This document shows positions 51,338 to 59,227 of a stretch of DNA of 64,000 nucleotides, in pieces. The translations under genes were made by a program, and so were the position numbers. A model generated the notes under the pieces. That model was not told where the DNA came from, searched no databases, and saw only the letters and a list, made by a program, of their open reading frames with translations. Location: positions 620,001 through 684,000 of the forward strand of contig NZ_AP024883.1 in NCBI RefSeq assembly GCF_024346955.1. The letters are read 5' to 3'. Position 1 is the first letter of the stretch, and each line of letters opens with the position of its first letter. Source of the DNA: Vibrio mangrovi. Lineage in GTDB: Bacteria > Pseudomonadota > Gammaproteobacteria > Enterobacterales > Vibrionaceae.

Positions 51338-52216
51338 ATGAAAACATCTCTCGACCATCTTCCCGAATATAAACAGCGTGAGCTGGCAACGATTTCGGGC
51401 ATCCTGCGCGATACGCTGGAAGATTATCTCCGGGGCAAAACCGGGAGTAAAAGTGAGTTCCGTATCCTGAAAATCATCCTGTTCGGCAGTCATGCCAAAG
51501 GCAGTTGGGTCAATGATCCGGTCAATGGTTATATCAGCGACTACGATATTCTGGTGATTGTGAATAAACCGGCACTGGTCGAAGATGATGTGGTGTGGCA
51601 ACGGGCCGAAGAGCAGATCGACCGCAAAGTGAAATCCGCACCGCTCGGTTTGATTGTGCATGATCTTCAGGAAGTGAACGAACGGCTGCAACAAGGGCAT
51701 TATTTTTTTAAAGATATTCGGGAAGAAGGGATTGAGCTGTTTGCCGCAACGCCGAAACCATTGGTGATGCCAGGAGATCTGACAGAAACAGAACAACGGG
51801 ATATTGCCCGGAAGCATTATGAGCAGTGGTTTGAACGTGCAGCCAGTGGATTAGAAATATTTGATTTTGCTTTTAAAAAATCCATGATTTACGATGCCGC
51901 TTTTGCTCTTCATCAAGTCACAGAAAAACTTTTTGCCTGTACTTTACTTGTTTGTACCAACTATTTACCCAAATCCCATAATATTGAAAAACTGGGTAAG
52001 TTTTGTGCACAAATCGATCCGGCCTTTGCTGAGATTTTTCCGATGAAGAACAAGTTCCATCGCCGCAGTTTCCGGCGTCTGCAACGGGCTTATATCGATG
52101 CCCGCTATTCGGAACACTACGAAATCACAGAGGAAGAACTGGATTATCTGGCAACGGAAGTGCAGCGATTACGGGATTTAACGGCAAGGGTTTGTGGTGA
52201 ATGGATAGGTCAGTAA
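51338..52216 (+). CDS. MNT-HEPN single-chain nucleotidyltransferase/HEPN protein
   Basis: 292 aa from the ATG at 51338 (another in-frame ATG at 51332). The N-terminal half is a polymerase-beta-type nucleotidyltransferase: LFGSHAKGSW (G50-S51) and DYDILVIV with the metal pair Asp68/Asp70. The C-terminal half is a HEPN domain (AAFALHQVTEKLFACTLLVC; the RxxxxxH-like RAYIDARYSEHY). In two-gene MNT/HEPN toxin-antitoxin systems the NTase AMPylates the HEPN RNase; here both are fused. Alone between a T6SS island and a CRISPR remnant, it may be a defence or stress element. Confidence 0.82.
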   Translation: MKTSLDHLPEYKQRELATISGILRDTLEDYLRGKTGSKSEFRILKIILFGSHAKGSWVNDPVNGYISDYDILVIVNKPALVEDDVVWQRAEEQIDRKVKSAPLGLIVHDLQEVNERLQQGHYFFKDIREEGIELFAATPKPLVMPGDLTETEQRDIARKHYEQWFERAASGLEIFDFAFKKSMIYDAAFALHQVTEKLFACTLLVCTNYLPKSHNIEKLGKFCAQIDPAFAEIFPMKNKFHRRSFRRLQRAYIDARYSEHYEITEEELDYLATEVQRLRDLTARVCGEWIGQ

Positions 52217-52230
52217 GCGGCTAAAAAACG

Positions 52231-52296
52231 ACGAGAAATGTTGGTAGATTGTTAACGTTAAAATTTGTTTTTATAAATCAATTGGCTACAATTAGA
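52231..52296 (+). promoter_or_regulatory. CRISPR leader-like sequence
   Basis: TTGGTAGATTGTTA at 52241 and the terminal ATTAGA directly before the repeat resemble the AT-rich leader of the E. coli type I-E array. Recognition rests on memory of that leader plus the adjacent repeat. Confidence 0.6.
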
Positions 52297-52325
52297 GTGT
52301 TCCCCGTATGCACGGGGATGGTTAC
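52297..52325 (+). CRISPR. Solitary type I-E-like CRISPR repeat
   Basis: A 29-base unit GTGTTCCCCGTATGCACGGG continuing with GATGGTTAC. It has the type I-E start, palindromic CCCCG...CGGGG stem and length; the last bases deviate from the usual GAACCG. No second repeat follows within a spacer length and no cas gene is present. It is a leader-repeat remnant, not a functional array. Confidence 0.7.
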
Positions 52326-52344
52326 AACATGATCAACTCGTAAG

Positions 52345-52809
52345 TTACAATAAATCGTTTTTAATAATAATTTCAGAAGTGAGTTTTTTATACATATTTA
52401 GATCGTCATTATCTAAAATGCCAAAAAAATTTTCGTCTGCACTTTCAACCGCTTGAATTGCTTTTTCGATGGTTAAACTACCTTTAGCTGTTAAATACAC
52501 ATTTAGTAAGCGTTTGTCATGTTCATCCTGCTTTCGGGTGACTAACCCTGCTGACTCTAGCTGTCGAATGGCTTTTGACATTGTCATTTTCTCTATTTTC
52601 GTATGAGAAACAAGGCTCGCTTGTGTTGATAATTGGTCTTGTTTTTTAAACCAACGCAGAGACGCAAGGATAGCGTACTGTGTCTGAGTTATTTCATACT
52701 CTGAAAGTACTTGAGATAATTTAGTGTGCCAGAGTCCTGTAAGCTTCCATAATAAAAAGCCAGGACTAGCATCTGCCACATCATATTTAAATGGGTTATT
52801 TTCGGACAT
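52345..52809 (-). CDS. MarR-family transcriptional regulator
   Basis: 154 aa. The winged-helix core is clear: ITQTQYAILASLRWFKKQDQ, KIEKMTMSKAIRQLESAGLV, TRKQDEHDKRLLNVYLTAKG. N- and C-terminal helices form the dimer interface. It starts 14 bases inside the end of the SRPBCC gene, so the two are cotranscribed. Two palindromes upstream of the operon (53250-53287) are likely its own operators, giving autorepression relieved by a ligand that is unknown. Confidence 0.85.
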   Translation of the reverse strand: MSENNPFKYDVADASPGFLLWKLTGLWHTKLSQVLSEYEITQTQYAILASLRWFKKQDQLSTQASLVSHTKIEKMTMSKAIRQLESAGLVTRKQDEHDKRLLNVYLTAKGSLTIEKAIQAVESADENFFGILDNDDLNMYKKLTSEIIIKNDLL

Positions 52810-53221
52810 TACGCACTTTATTGATTAAATTTTCAGTTTGAACAGGCAAACTATTGACGATGTTGGTTGCTATAATTTGCCGCCATAAAAAAGCTAATGG
52901 ACCACAAATACTAATAGTAGATTTTAGTTCTAGCCCATCAGCATGACGTATAATTTCATGTTTATCATACATTTTAGCTAGTGGAAGTTTTGTTAAGTCA
53001 GTGAACATGGTGTTTTTTACTGCTTCAGTGATTTCAAGCGTAAAAGTTGGTGCTCCTTTAGGTTTAAATTTAAACACTTCTCCAACTTTAAACTCTGATG
53101 TTAGTTGAGCAAATTCGATATCATCTTGCCATGTGTACCACTCATTAACGTTTGTCCAGACATTCCATATTTCTTCAGCTGTCATATCAGAGACTTTAAC
53201 ACTATAACTTTGTTCCCACAT
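52796..53221 (-). CDS. SRPBCC (START-like) domain protein
   Basis: 141 aa with the polyketide-cyclase/START-like pattern: MWEQSYSVKVSDMTAEEIWN, VWTNVNEWYTWQDDIEFAQL, VGEVFKFKPKGAPTFTLEIT, and a long C-terminal helix. The family binds hydrophobic ligands in a cavity. First gene of a two-gene operon with MarR; it might bind or detoxify the compound sensed by MarR. Low GC compared with neighbours. Confidence 0.75.
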   Translation of the reverse strand: MWEQSYSVKVSDMTAEEIWNVWTNVNEWYTWQDDIEFAQLTSEFKVGEVFKFKPKGAPTFTLEITEAVKNTMFTDLTKLPLAKMYDKHEIIRHADGLELKSTISICGPLAFLWRQIIATNIVNSLPVQTENLINKVRNVRK

Positions 53222-53249
53222 TATTCATTCCTTGTACAACATACAAATA

Positions 53250-53287
53250 GTAAACCGATTTACCATTTAAATAGTAAACTAGTTTAC
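53250..53287. promoter_or_regulatory. Paired palindromic operators for the MarR regulator
   Basis: GTAAACCGATTTAC (53250-53263, imperfect centre) and GTAAACTAGTTTAC (53274-53287, perfect) share arms GTAAA/TTTAC and are 24 bp apart, about two helical turns. They lie 29-66 bases upstream of the SRPBCC start. Confidence 0.75.
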
Positions 53288-53329
53288 AATGTGGGGCAAG
53301 TGTCAATTGTTGTTACTCAAAACTTAACT

Positions 53330-53362
53330 GAAATGAACCGCGACTATCTACAGGTACAGATT
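53330..53362 (+). pseudogene. VgrG fragment
   Basis: The frame reads EMNRDYLQVQI, matching REMNRNYLLVQIAYQ in the VgrG at 47936 (residues ~319-331). Codons agree closely and the match ends abruptly. A relic of a second or rearranged vgrG. Confidence 0.6.
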
Positions 53363-53421
53363 ATGCGCCCATTGATGAGGAGTGATACCTCAAGTCATTA
53401 ATAGGAGTCCAACGTAATGGA

Positions 53422-53541
53422 ATGAGAGGACGATTGCTCATTATTCCTGAAGTATCAATGATCGTTTCCTATTTTGTCGACGGTTCCAGTATTCGTGTTA
53501 TGCGAGTACTTCATCAGAAACAGAAATTCCCAATTGAGTAG
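53422..53541 (+). pseudogene. ParE/RelE-family toxin C-terminal fragment
   Basis: 39 codons after ATG ending at TAG. LLIIPEVSMIVSYFVDGSSI followed by RVMRVLHQKQKFPIE matches the last two strands and helix of ParE-type toxins (usual ...YRVDG..I.VLRVLHGAQ..P). The N-terminal half and any antitoxin gene are missing. Confidence 0.65.
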
Positions 53542-53578
53542 TCGAGGTCGGTTGAGCTAAAACCACCACCAATTTCAC

Positions 53579-54598
53579 CTAAGGCGGCGTTGAATCTTTC
53601 GCTTCCGGTGCTTTTTTGCGAATACTGTCGATGGCCCGGTCTAGTGCGCTGAACAGCACTTCGATGCTGTAACCGGCAATGAACGCCAGCGCCATCGGGG
53701 AAAGTGTCATTGCACCCATTTCCGGTTTCAGCAGCCAGCCGGTAATCAGTCCGGCCAGACAGCCGAGCGTGAGCCGCAGGCGGTAGCCAATTTCGCGACT
53801 GGCGGTGTAGGTTAGGGTTCTGACTTGTTGCAGCAGGCTGCGCAGGACAAAAATAAAAGCGCCCAGCAAACCGTACATTAAAGGCAGGATATAGTTTTGC
53901 AGCATTTGCAGAACGGATTGAGCGGCGATCAGATGAGTCGCAAAGTGGATGGTTGCTTCTTCCTTGCCGGGAGGAATCTTACGGTCTGTCGGTGCCAGTT
54001 CGAAATCATGGCCCAGCATCCAGACCTGATTCCAGCCCTGCAACAGCCGATAGCTGGCCCGGAGGTTATTCTCTGCAAACTTGGTCAGTTGTGGGCTGTT
54101 CTGAGCCGATGTGACCGAGGTGGTATACTGCAACAGACTTTGAGTTAACCCGTAACCAAACAGATAATAGACCTGAACAATAAGCAGAATAATCAGTGTG
54201 AATACAGTATAGCGCCGATACCAGATGATAGTGCGGTTGGCTCGTGGGGATTCGATCTGCCCGTTCACCGCATTGGGGACAACAGCTTTAATACTTTCTA
54301 CCGTGACCGGCCAGACCTGACTGGCGAGCTTGTCATAGCAGCTCAGTAAGCGGGTTTCATCTTCTTCACCCCAGTGGCGGCTGTTCAGATTGCTTTGAGC
54401 ATTGATGATACCTGCTGCGATCTCCGGATCAATATTCAGATCTCCGGAACGGGCAACATAATGTAGCAGCCGGATGCCATCGTCGATCAGGGTTTGTGTC
54501 TCAGTCGGGTGATGCGCCGATCTGGACTGCTCTGAACCTGATGGTGGAGATGGTGCCGCACTCCCCGAAGAGAGGCGGCTGAATGCGTTCGTTCCCAT
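53579..54598 (-). CDS. Multi-pass membrane protein of the lamin-tail/muramidase cluster
   Basis: 339 aa. A Ser/Pro-rich N-terminus (~1-35) and a helical soluble domain lead to a membrane helix at ~126-148 (FTLIILLIVQVYYLFGYGL), a long loop, then three hydrophobic segments near 235-315 (YILPLMYGLLGAFIFVLRSL; LGCLAGLITGWLL; MALAFIAGYSIEVLFSAL). The C-terminus is polar and basic. No family recognised. It is 12 bases after the lamin-tail gene, last in the minus-strand operon. Confidence 0.7.
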   Translation of the reverse strand: MGTNAFSRLSSGSAAPSPPSGSEQSRSAHHPTETQTLIDDGIRLLHYVARSGDLNIDPEIAAGIINAQSNLNSRHWGEEDETRLLSCYDKLASQVWPVTVESIKAVVPNAVNGQIESPRANRTIIWYRRYTVFTLIILLIVQVYYLFGYGLTQSLLQYTTSVTSAQNSPQLTKFAENNLRASYRLLQGWNQVWMLGHDFELAPTDRKIPPGKEEATIHFATHLIAAQSVLQMLQNYILPLMYGLLGAFIFVLRSLLQQVRTLTYTASREIGYRLRLTLGCLAGLITGWLLKPEMGAMTLSPMALAFIAGYSIEVLFSALDRAIDSIRKKAPEAKDSTPP

Positions 54599-54610
54599 AC
54601 ATTTATGTTG

Positions 54611-55375
54611 TTAACCGTATGTATAAGTCGCAACTTCGTTGCCGGAGTCATCCAGCAGAAGACACTGGCCACCGGCATTATTCCAGATAGCGGTCGGGCT
54701 GTTGAAGCTATACTCGTTGGCGGCTCCCGGCGCACGATTGGTATAGACCCGGACAGCGTTGTGTGGCTCAAGAACCGCTCCCGGCGGAAAGCTGAATGTA
54801 TGATCGTTGCTCATCGCTTTGAGTTGCCAGCGGCTGAGATCAACAAGGTGTTCCGAAATATTCTGCAATTCAACATATTCATCGCCTTCGGTTCTGAACT
54901 CTTCTCCGTCATAGTGTACGTTTGCGATCACCACACATGCATGGGCATCTTTGCCGAATACCCAGCTAGAGACCGTTTCACCCACCTCATTGAGTAGTGT
55001 TCCGGTATCTCCGTGGTTATTCCAGATCGGTCGGTTTGAATTAAAGCTATGCTGGCTTCCGGGCTGAGTATAAATTTCAATAGTTTCTCCGGCATGAATC
55101 AGCGTATTCTCCGGGAAGATATAGTTCTGATTGGGTGTTCCGGCGTTGATACGCCAGTGACCGATATTCCAGTTGCCATGCCCCTGATTGGTAATTCTGA
55201 TGCTTTCATTACCATCCGGTTCACCGCGAAAGTCGAGTGCGGAAATACCGATCTGGGACTTCATCTGCAAATCATTCAGAGCTGTCCAGTAGGTATTCAT
55301 CTCTGTCTGTTCGAGTGGATGGGCTGATGCAATTTCCTGACATAGCTGCTGTATTTTCTGAATCATGTCTGACAC
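54611..55375 (-). CDS. Protein with two tandem lamin-tail domains
   Basis: 254 aa using the GTG at 55375 behind AAAAGGAGAGCGCCC; the ATG three codons later also works, while the open frame beyond lacks support. After an N-terminal helix (~1-45) come two Ig-like lamin-tail domains. The first has ESIRITNQGHGNWNIGHWRI and AGETIEIYTQPGSQHSFNSN, the second EYVELQNISEHLVDLSRWQL and PHNAVRVYTNRAPGAANEYS; each ends with an IWNN segment and a final WVFG or YTYG. In bacteria these domains usually occur in secreted nucleases or surface proteins; here there is no signal peptide and no catalytic partner domain, so it may be a structural or binding protein of the cluster. Confidence 0.75.
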   Translation of the reverse strand: MSDMIQKIQQLCQEIASAHPLEQTEMNTYWTALNDLQMKSQIGISALDFRGEPDGNESIRITNQGHGNWNIGHWRINAGTPNQNYIFPENTLIHAGETIEIYTQPGSQHSFNSNRPIWNNHGDTGTLLNEVGETVSSWVFGKDAHACVVIANVHYDGEEFRTEGDEYVELQNISEHLVDLSRWQLKAMSNDHTFSFPPGAVLEPHNAVRVYTNRAPGAANEYSFNSPTAIWNNAGGQCLLLDDSGNEVATYTYG

Positions 55376-55508
55376 GGGCGCTCTCCTTTTCTGTAAAGTC
55401 CGTGATGAAAGTGAGTTGTCTTTTGCCGGGATTCGCTGAATCGACGACCAATAGTTCAGTATCATCGCGGATGTCCGGCGGTATCCTGATATAAAATGAG
55501 GGCAGCAC
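55272..55508 (-). CDS. Possible small ORF between muramidase and lamin-tail genes
   Basis: 78 codons from a GTG at 55508. The first ~45 residues (LPSFYIRIPPDIRDDTELLV then VDSANPGKRQLTFITDFTEK) look protein-like and continue the frame of the muramidase after its stop. The last 100 bases overlap the lamin-tail gene. A GAGGAG lies 16 bases upstream, too far. Possibly a separate small protein or the tail of a once-longer muramidase. Confidence 0.3.
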   Translation of the reverse strand: MLPSFYIRIPPDIRDDTELLVVDSANPGKRQLTFITDFTEKESARVRHDSENTAAMSGNCISPSTRTDRDEYLLDSSE

Positions 55509-55532
55509 AGCGCGAAACCATGCCGTCTCCTC

Positions 55533-56423
55533 TTATCCCTGATGACGTTCATAAGCTTGTTGCAGCCTCTCATCATAGTGATTTTCGGCATAACCCGGAC
55601 CATTGTAGTAACGGGCGAATGTAGCCCAGTCGAGGGACTGAATCGAACTCAGTAGTTTCGGGTTTGACTTAATGAAATTGACGAAGGCCATCAGATGATG
55701 CCGCTCCGCCAGAAACATATCCCGGACAAAGCTTTCGACATCATCATAACCAGCAGTTTGATGGTTAAATCCCATGATCTGATAGCGTCCGTAAGAGGCG
55801 GATTTCAGAGCGGCTTCCCGATCAAGTGTAATCGCTTCCTGCAGGCGTTGATACTCTTTTTCTCCCCCGACGTAGAGTGAACGATCCCATTTGGGGGAGG
55901 AAATAGCAGGATGTGACTCATCGAACTGATGGTCGCTGTATTTGGAGAACTGATGCGCTTCAAATAATACGCAAGGTGCACCGGAAGGGAAGAAGCCACT
56001 GCCGGATGATTCAACATCGGACACCGCTTTAATCGCAGCAACGTCACACGCCAGAGCTTCGCTGGCATCCTGATAATCCTGTTCACTTAACCCTCTGTGC
56101 GGCGCTGAGTCCGGAAGGTTCAGATCCGGAACATATTCCGGAGTTGGTTGCAGCGCTTGTCGGAGTGCCTGTTCACTTTTTCCGCCGCAGTCGATCCGGC
56201 CATCCGGATGACGGTATCCCAATAGCGTCGTCTGCAACAGCCCAATCGCCTGACAGGTAGGAGATTGATCGTGGGCATCGATAATCTGTCCGTCTTCTTC
56301 TAAGGGCGTTGAAAGGCCAATTTTTCCGGCAATCCGATTGAGCGCCTTCTGGATGTTTAATACATCTTCTGGGGTGTTTTCTGCACCGCTGCCAACCGAT
56401 GCCGTCAGTTCCAGATCTTGCAT
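55533..56423 (-). CDS. N-acetylmuramidase-type (DUF3380) lysozyme with N-terminal binding domain
   Basis: 296 aa from 56423 (MQDLELTASVGSGAENTPED), with AAGGAGCGGAAC before the ATG. Residues ~1-100 form a peptidoglycan-binding-like domain (VLNIQKALNRIAGKIG). Residues ~115-296 are the muramidase domain: IKAVSDVESSGSGFF with catalytic Glu138, CVLFEAHQFSKYS, SASYGRYQIMGFN and FARYYNGPGYAENHYDERL. Such domains occur in phage endolysins and in secretion-system effectors. No signal peptide is visible, so export would need a dedicated route or lysis. Confidence 0.85.
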   Translation of the reverse strand: MQDLELTASVGSGAENTPEDVLNIQKALNRIAGKIGLSTPLEEDGQIIDAHDQSPTCQAIGLLQTTLLGYRHPDGRIDCGGKSEQALRQALQPTPEYVPDLNLPDSAPHRGLSEQDYQDASEALACDVAAIKAVSDVESSGSGFFPSGAPCVLFEAHQFSKYSDHQFDESHPAISSPKWDRSLYVGGEKEYQRLQEAITLDREAALKSASYGRYQIMGFNHQTAGYDDVESFVRDMFLAERHHLMAFVNFIKSNPKLLSSIQSLDWATFARYYNGPGYAENHYDERLQQAYERHQG

Positions 56424-56538
56424 GTTCCGCTCCTTATATAAGCTGATAAATACAAGACCACAGTAATGAACTGGCACCGGAAATTATCGGGGAAGCAGAG
56501 GAATGAATTGGAGGAAATAATGATATTACTGGAAAAAG

Positions 56539-56564
56539 AATAAGCAGGCTTAAGCCTGCTTATT
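56539..56564 (-). terminator. Terminator of the small secreted protein gene
   Basis: Perfect 26-base palindrome AATAAGCAGGCTT / AAGCCTGCTTATT, 28 bases after the stop of the gene at 56592; the minus-strand reading continues TCTTTTTCC. It may separate this gene from the muramidase gene. Confidence 0.75.
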
Positions 56565-56591
56565 TTGAGATGAACTCACATAACGAGTGAT

Positions 56592-56984
56592 TTATTCAAC
56601 TTTGGTAGCGTACCAACCGTACTTTGCCGATGGAGTATTTTGAGGCGTCATATTCTGTAGCTCTCCTGCCATTGTATTTGCTGCTCCACTTTTCAGGAAA
56701 ATATATCCGACGTAGTTTTGTGGTGTTTCATGCAACGGTGAAATATCTCTGGAGAACATAATCGTATTTCCAGCAACAGATCCGACAATTTTACTATTTG
56801 GTTCGTTGGCATTGGTGCTGACCATTGTACCTTCAACAAGTCGGTTGTTTTGTGTGATATCAACGTCGTAGGTAAAACCATTAACATTAAATTTCCATGA
56901 GCCGGAAAAATCAGTGGTTGCTGCACTGACCATACTGGAAAAGCCAACGGTTATTCCGAGTAACACTGCACTAATTTTTTTCAT
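56592..56984 (-). CDS. Small secreted beta-rich protein
   Basis: 130 aa. Signal peptide MKKISAVLLGITVGFSSMVS with cleavage after SAA. The mature part FSGSWKFNVNGFTYDVDITQ followed by NNRLVEGTMVSTNA and a later IMFSRDISP has the alternating pattern of a small beta barrel or lipocalin-like fold. No family assigned. It has its own terminator and probably its own promoter, as 106 bases separate it from the upstream gene. Confidence 0.75.
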   Translation of the reverse strand: MKKISAVLLGITVGFSSMVSAATTDFSGSWKFNVNGFTYDVDITQNNRLVEGTMVSTNANEPNSKIVGSVAGNTIMFSRDISPLHETPQNYVGYIFLKSGAANTMAGELQNMTPQNTPSAKYGWYATKVE

Positions 56985-57090
56985 CTTTATTCCTTACTTT
57001 TTAATTTCATTATGATGATATATAACTTTATTTGAAGATTAAATGTTTGTTTTATATCGTGAATGATAATTGTGACAATTCGGTTGTTTA

Positions 57091-58194
57091 TTAAAAATAC
57101 CCGGCGGCTTTCTTCAGTTTATCGACCATGACTTTCTGGTTCTGATTATCGGCAAAGGCGATCGTATCTGAGGCGTAAATATGTTCGCTGGTATCCAGCG
57201 TCAGAATTCTGGCCAGACCGGTACTTCCCCAGAAGGTATTGACCAGGGTGCGATCGTCATTGGGCATGTGGTTTAATTCCGCAGAGCGATAATGCAGGAC
57301 TTTGGTTGATGCCGGCGGCAGTTCCGCATTGTCCTGATAATCTTCCATCAGCAGGCGGACATCGACATAGTTATTATCACTGATCTGAATCCGCATCAGT
57401 GCGACTGGACGCAGAGAAGTACTGGCACGGCCCGAATTGCTGGCAACAACGTCGAGAGTGAAATAACTGTACTGGTGGTATTTTTCTGCTTTTAATTTAG
57501 TTAACTGTGCCTCGATACCACGAATATTATCCCGGAGCTGTTCCAGCCGCTGATTATTCTGTTCGACAACTTCGCTCAGATCATCTCTGACATCGGAAAG
57601 CAGGAACTTAAGTGCCGGAAGGTTAAATTGCGGGGTTTGTTTGCCGGTGAATTTTAACTCGGCATAATTTCGGGTGATGGTTAAAACCTGTTGTTCGTAA
57701 TAGTGGGCTTCTGAGTCATCCATATAATTACTGAGTGCCCACTGTTTCATTTCGCTGACCCGGAACTCACTGAGCAGGTGCTCGTGGTCTTTGGGATCCA
57801 GATAAGCATTGATAGTCGCAATGTATTGCTCTAATTTGGCCCGGGTCTCAGCAATATTCTTCAGATCCTGCCGGGCACTGTCATACGCGCTGGTCAGGGT
57901 TGAAACGGTAAATTCGGGATAGTCGATTTTATCTCCCCGTTCACCCTGAACATTGTATTCATACCTCAGTTTCTCCGGAATATAAGGTTCAAGCAGTCTG
58001 AGTTCGTCAGTATCGAGGGAGACTTTCAGATGGTCCGATTCGATCCGTTGAATTCCGGTTATTTCCAGTGTGACATCCGACGTTTCGACAAAATAAATCT
58101 GCCAGATTGGGATCACGGATGCAGACACAATTCCGGCCAGCCCTAACAGAATAGGCCGGCTTTTCGCTTTTAATTTTTCCAGTAACCGTTCCAT
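57091..58194 (-). CDS. Membrane-anchored coiled-coil protein
   Basis: 367 aa from 58194 (MERLLEKLKAKSRPILLGLA), preceded by GGAGAACATCA. One membrane helix at ~13-37 (ILLGLAGIVSASVIPIWQIYF) anchors a large domain. Central coiled coils are visible (SARQDLKNIAETRAKLEQYI; EQNNQRLEQLRDNIRGIEAQ) and the C-terminus has beta-like segments (YFTLDVVASNSGRASTSLRP). No family recognised. First gene of the minus-strand set, divergent from the DUF2589-like genes across 249 bases. Confidence 0.7.
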   Translation of the reverse strand: MERLLEKLKAKSRPILLGLAGIVSASVIPIWQIYFVETSDVTLEITGIQRIESDHLKVSLDTDELRLLEPYIPEKLRYEYNVQGERGDKIDYPEFTVSTLTSAYDSARQDLKNIAETRAKLEQYIATINAYLDPKDHEHLLSEFRVSEMKQWALSNYMDDSEAHYYEQQVLTITRNYAELKFTGKQTPQFNLPALKFLLSDVRDDLSEVVEQNNQRLEQLRDNIRGIEAQLTKLKAEKYHQYSYFTLDVVASNSGRASTSLRPVALMRIQISDNNYVDVRLLMEDYQDNAELPPASTKVLHYRSAELNHMPNDDRTLVNTFWGSTGLARILTLDTSEHIYASDTIAFADNQNQKVMVDKLKKAAGYF

Positions 58195-58443
58195 TGATGT
58201 TCTCCGCTTAGCATGTCCATTAATCAAATCGCATTCCTGACGGAAGGGCTTGGCGGAAATCGCTTTTTTGACGGTGACGATGACGGAGAAACGAATGACT
58301 ACCGTTGGAAATGCAATAACAGAGATCTGGGGGGAAATCCGGTGGTATTCATTGATTTCACCTGAAAGTCCCCGGTTTTTGCCGATAATTTTCCGGCATG
58401 GTTGCTGATACTGAGAACATGAGAATTATCGGAACTGAGATGT

Positions 58444-59061
58444 ATGATCAACTTAGAAGAGTTTGTCCATTCGATTCATGTCGCGACGGCTTCGGCCGGA
58501 GAAGCTCTGATCCAGAAAAATCTGGATCTGCTGGAACGTTTTTTTGAACCGGCAGATGAAGATGATGAAGACATCGCACATATGGCAGAGATCGGTCGTT
58601 CTGATGCACAAGTTGAGGGTAGAACTCCGAAACGCGGAGAAAAGAATCCACCACCGTCGGATAGGACCGCGAAACGGTTTATGAGCGGAGAATCTGGGGG
58701 AGATATTCCGATTCTCAAACCGAAAATGGTTGCCATGCAGTATCCGACAGTGACCCGGAATGGGCCGACCGTACAAACCGTCAATGTGCCGTTGATTACG
58801 CTGATCCCGTTGTCTCAGGTTGAACTGCGGGAAATGAGTTTTTCAACAGAGCTGGATCTCAGTGTCAGCGGTGATGCGTTGCAGGTCTCTTTCCCGAAAC
58901 GGACACTCAAAGCCAAAGAGATGGCCGAAGAAGGAGCAAATCAGGGCAATGGCGGCAAAGCAAAACTGGAAGTAAAAATCGCCGCAATGGAGACGCCGGA
59001 CGGACTGAAATATATCGTTGACGGTTACGAAAGGGCGCTGAGAGCGCAGGTTCCGGGCTAA
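58444..59061 (+). CDS. DUF2589-type protein 1
   Basis: 205 aa. The N-terminal helical part and acidic linker (FEPADEDDEDIAHMAEIGRS) precede the core VNVPLITLIPLSQVELREMS then FSTELDLSVSGDALQVSFP. That core pattern, P-L-x-x-L-x-P followed by a hydrophobic strand, recurs in the proteins at 59228 and 60271, making three paralogues. DUF2589 proteins are of unknown function. A tail of short CAGAACAGTTTTT repeats follows in the 166-base gap. Confidence 0.75.
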   Translation: MINLEEFVHSIHVATASAGEALIQKNLDLLERFFEPADEDDEDIAHMAEIGRSDAQVEGRTPKRGEKNPPPSDRTAKRFMSGESGGDIPILKPKMVAMQYPTVTRNGPTVQTVNVPLITLIPLSQVELREMSFSTELDLSVSGDALQVSFPKRTLKAKEMAEEGANQGNGGKAKLEVKIAAMETPDGLKYIVDGYERALRAQVPG

Positions 59062-59227
59062 TTTTTCATAGAACAGTTTTTTCCAGAGCCGTTTTTCCCA
59101 GAACAGTTTTTCACAGAACAAGCAGTGGCAGGAAAATTCAGTCACTGACAGTCATCGTGGTGCGAACGCCTAAGCATTATGCCTGATGACTGAAAATCAG
59201 ACTTTCACACACAGATAAGGAGTCATT

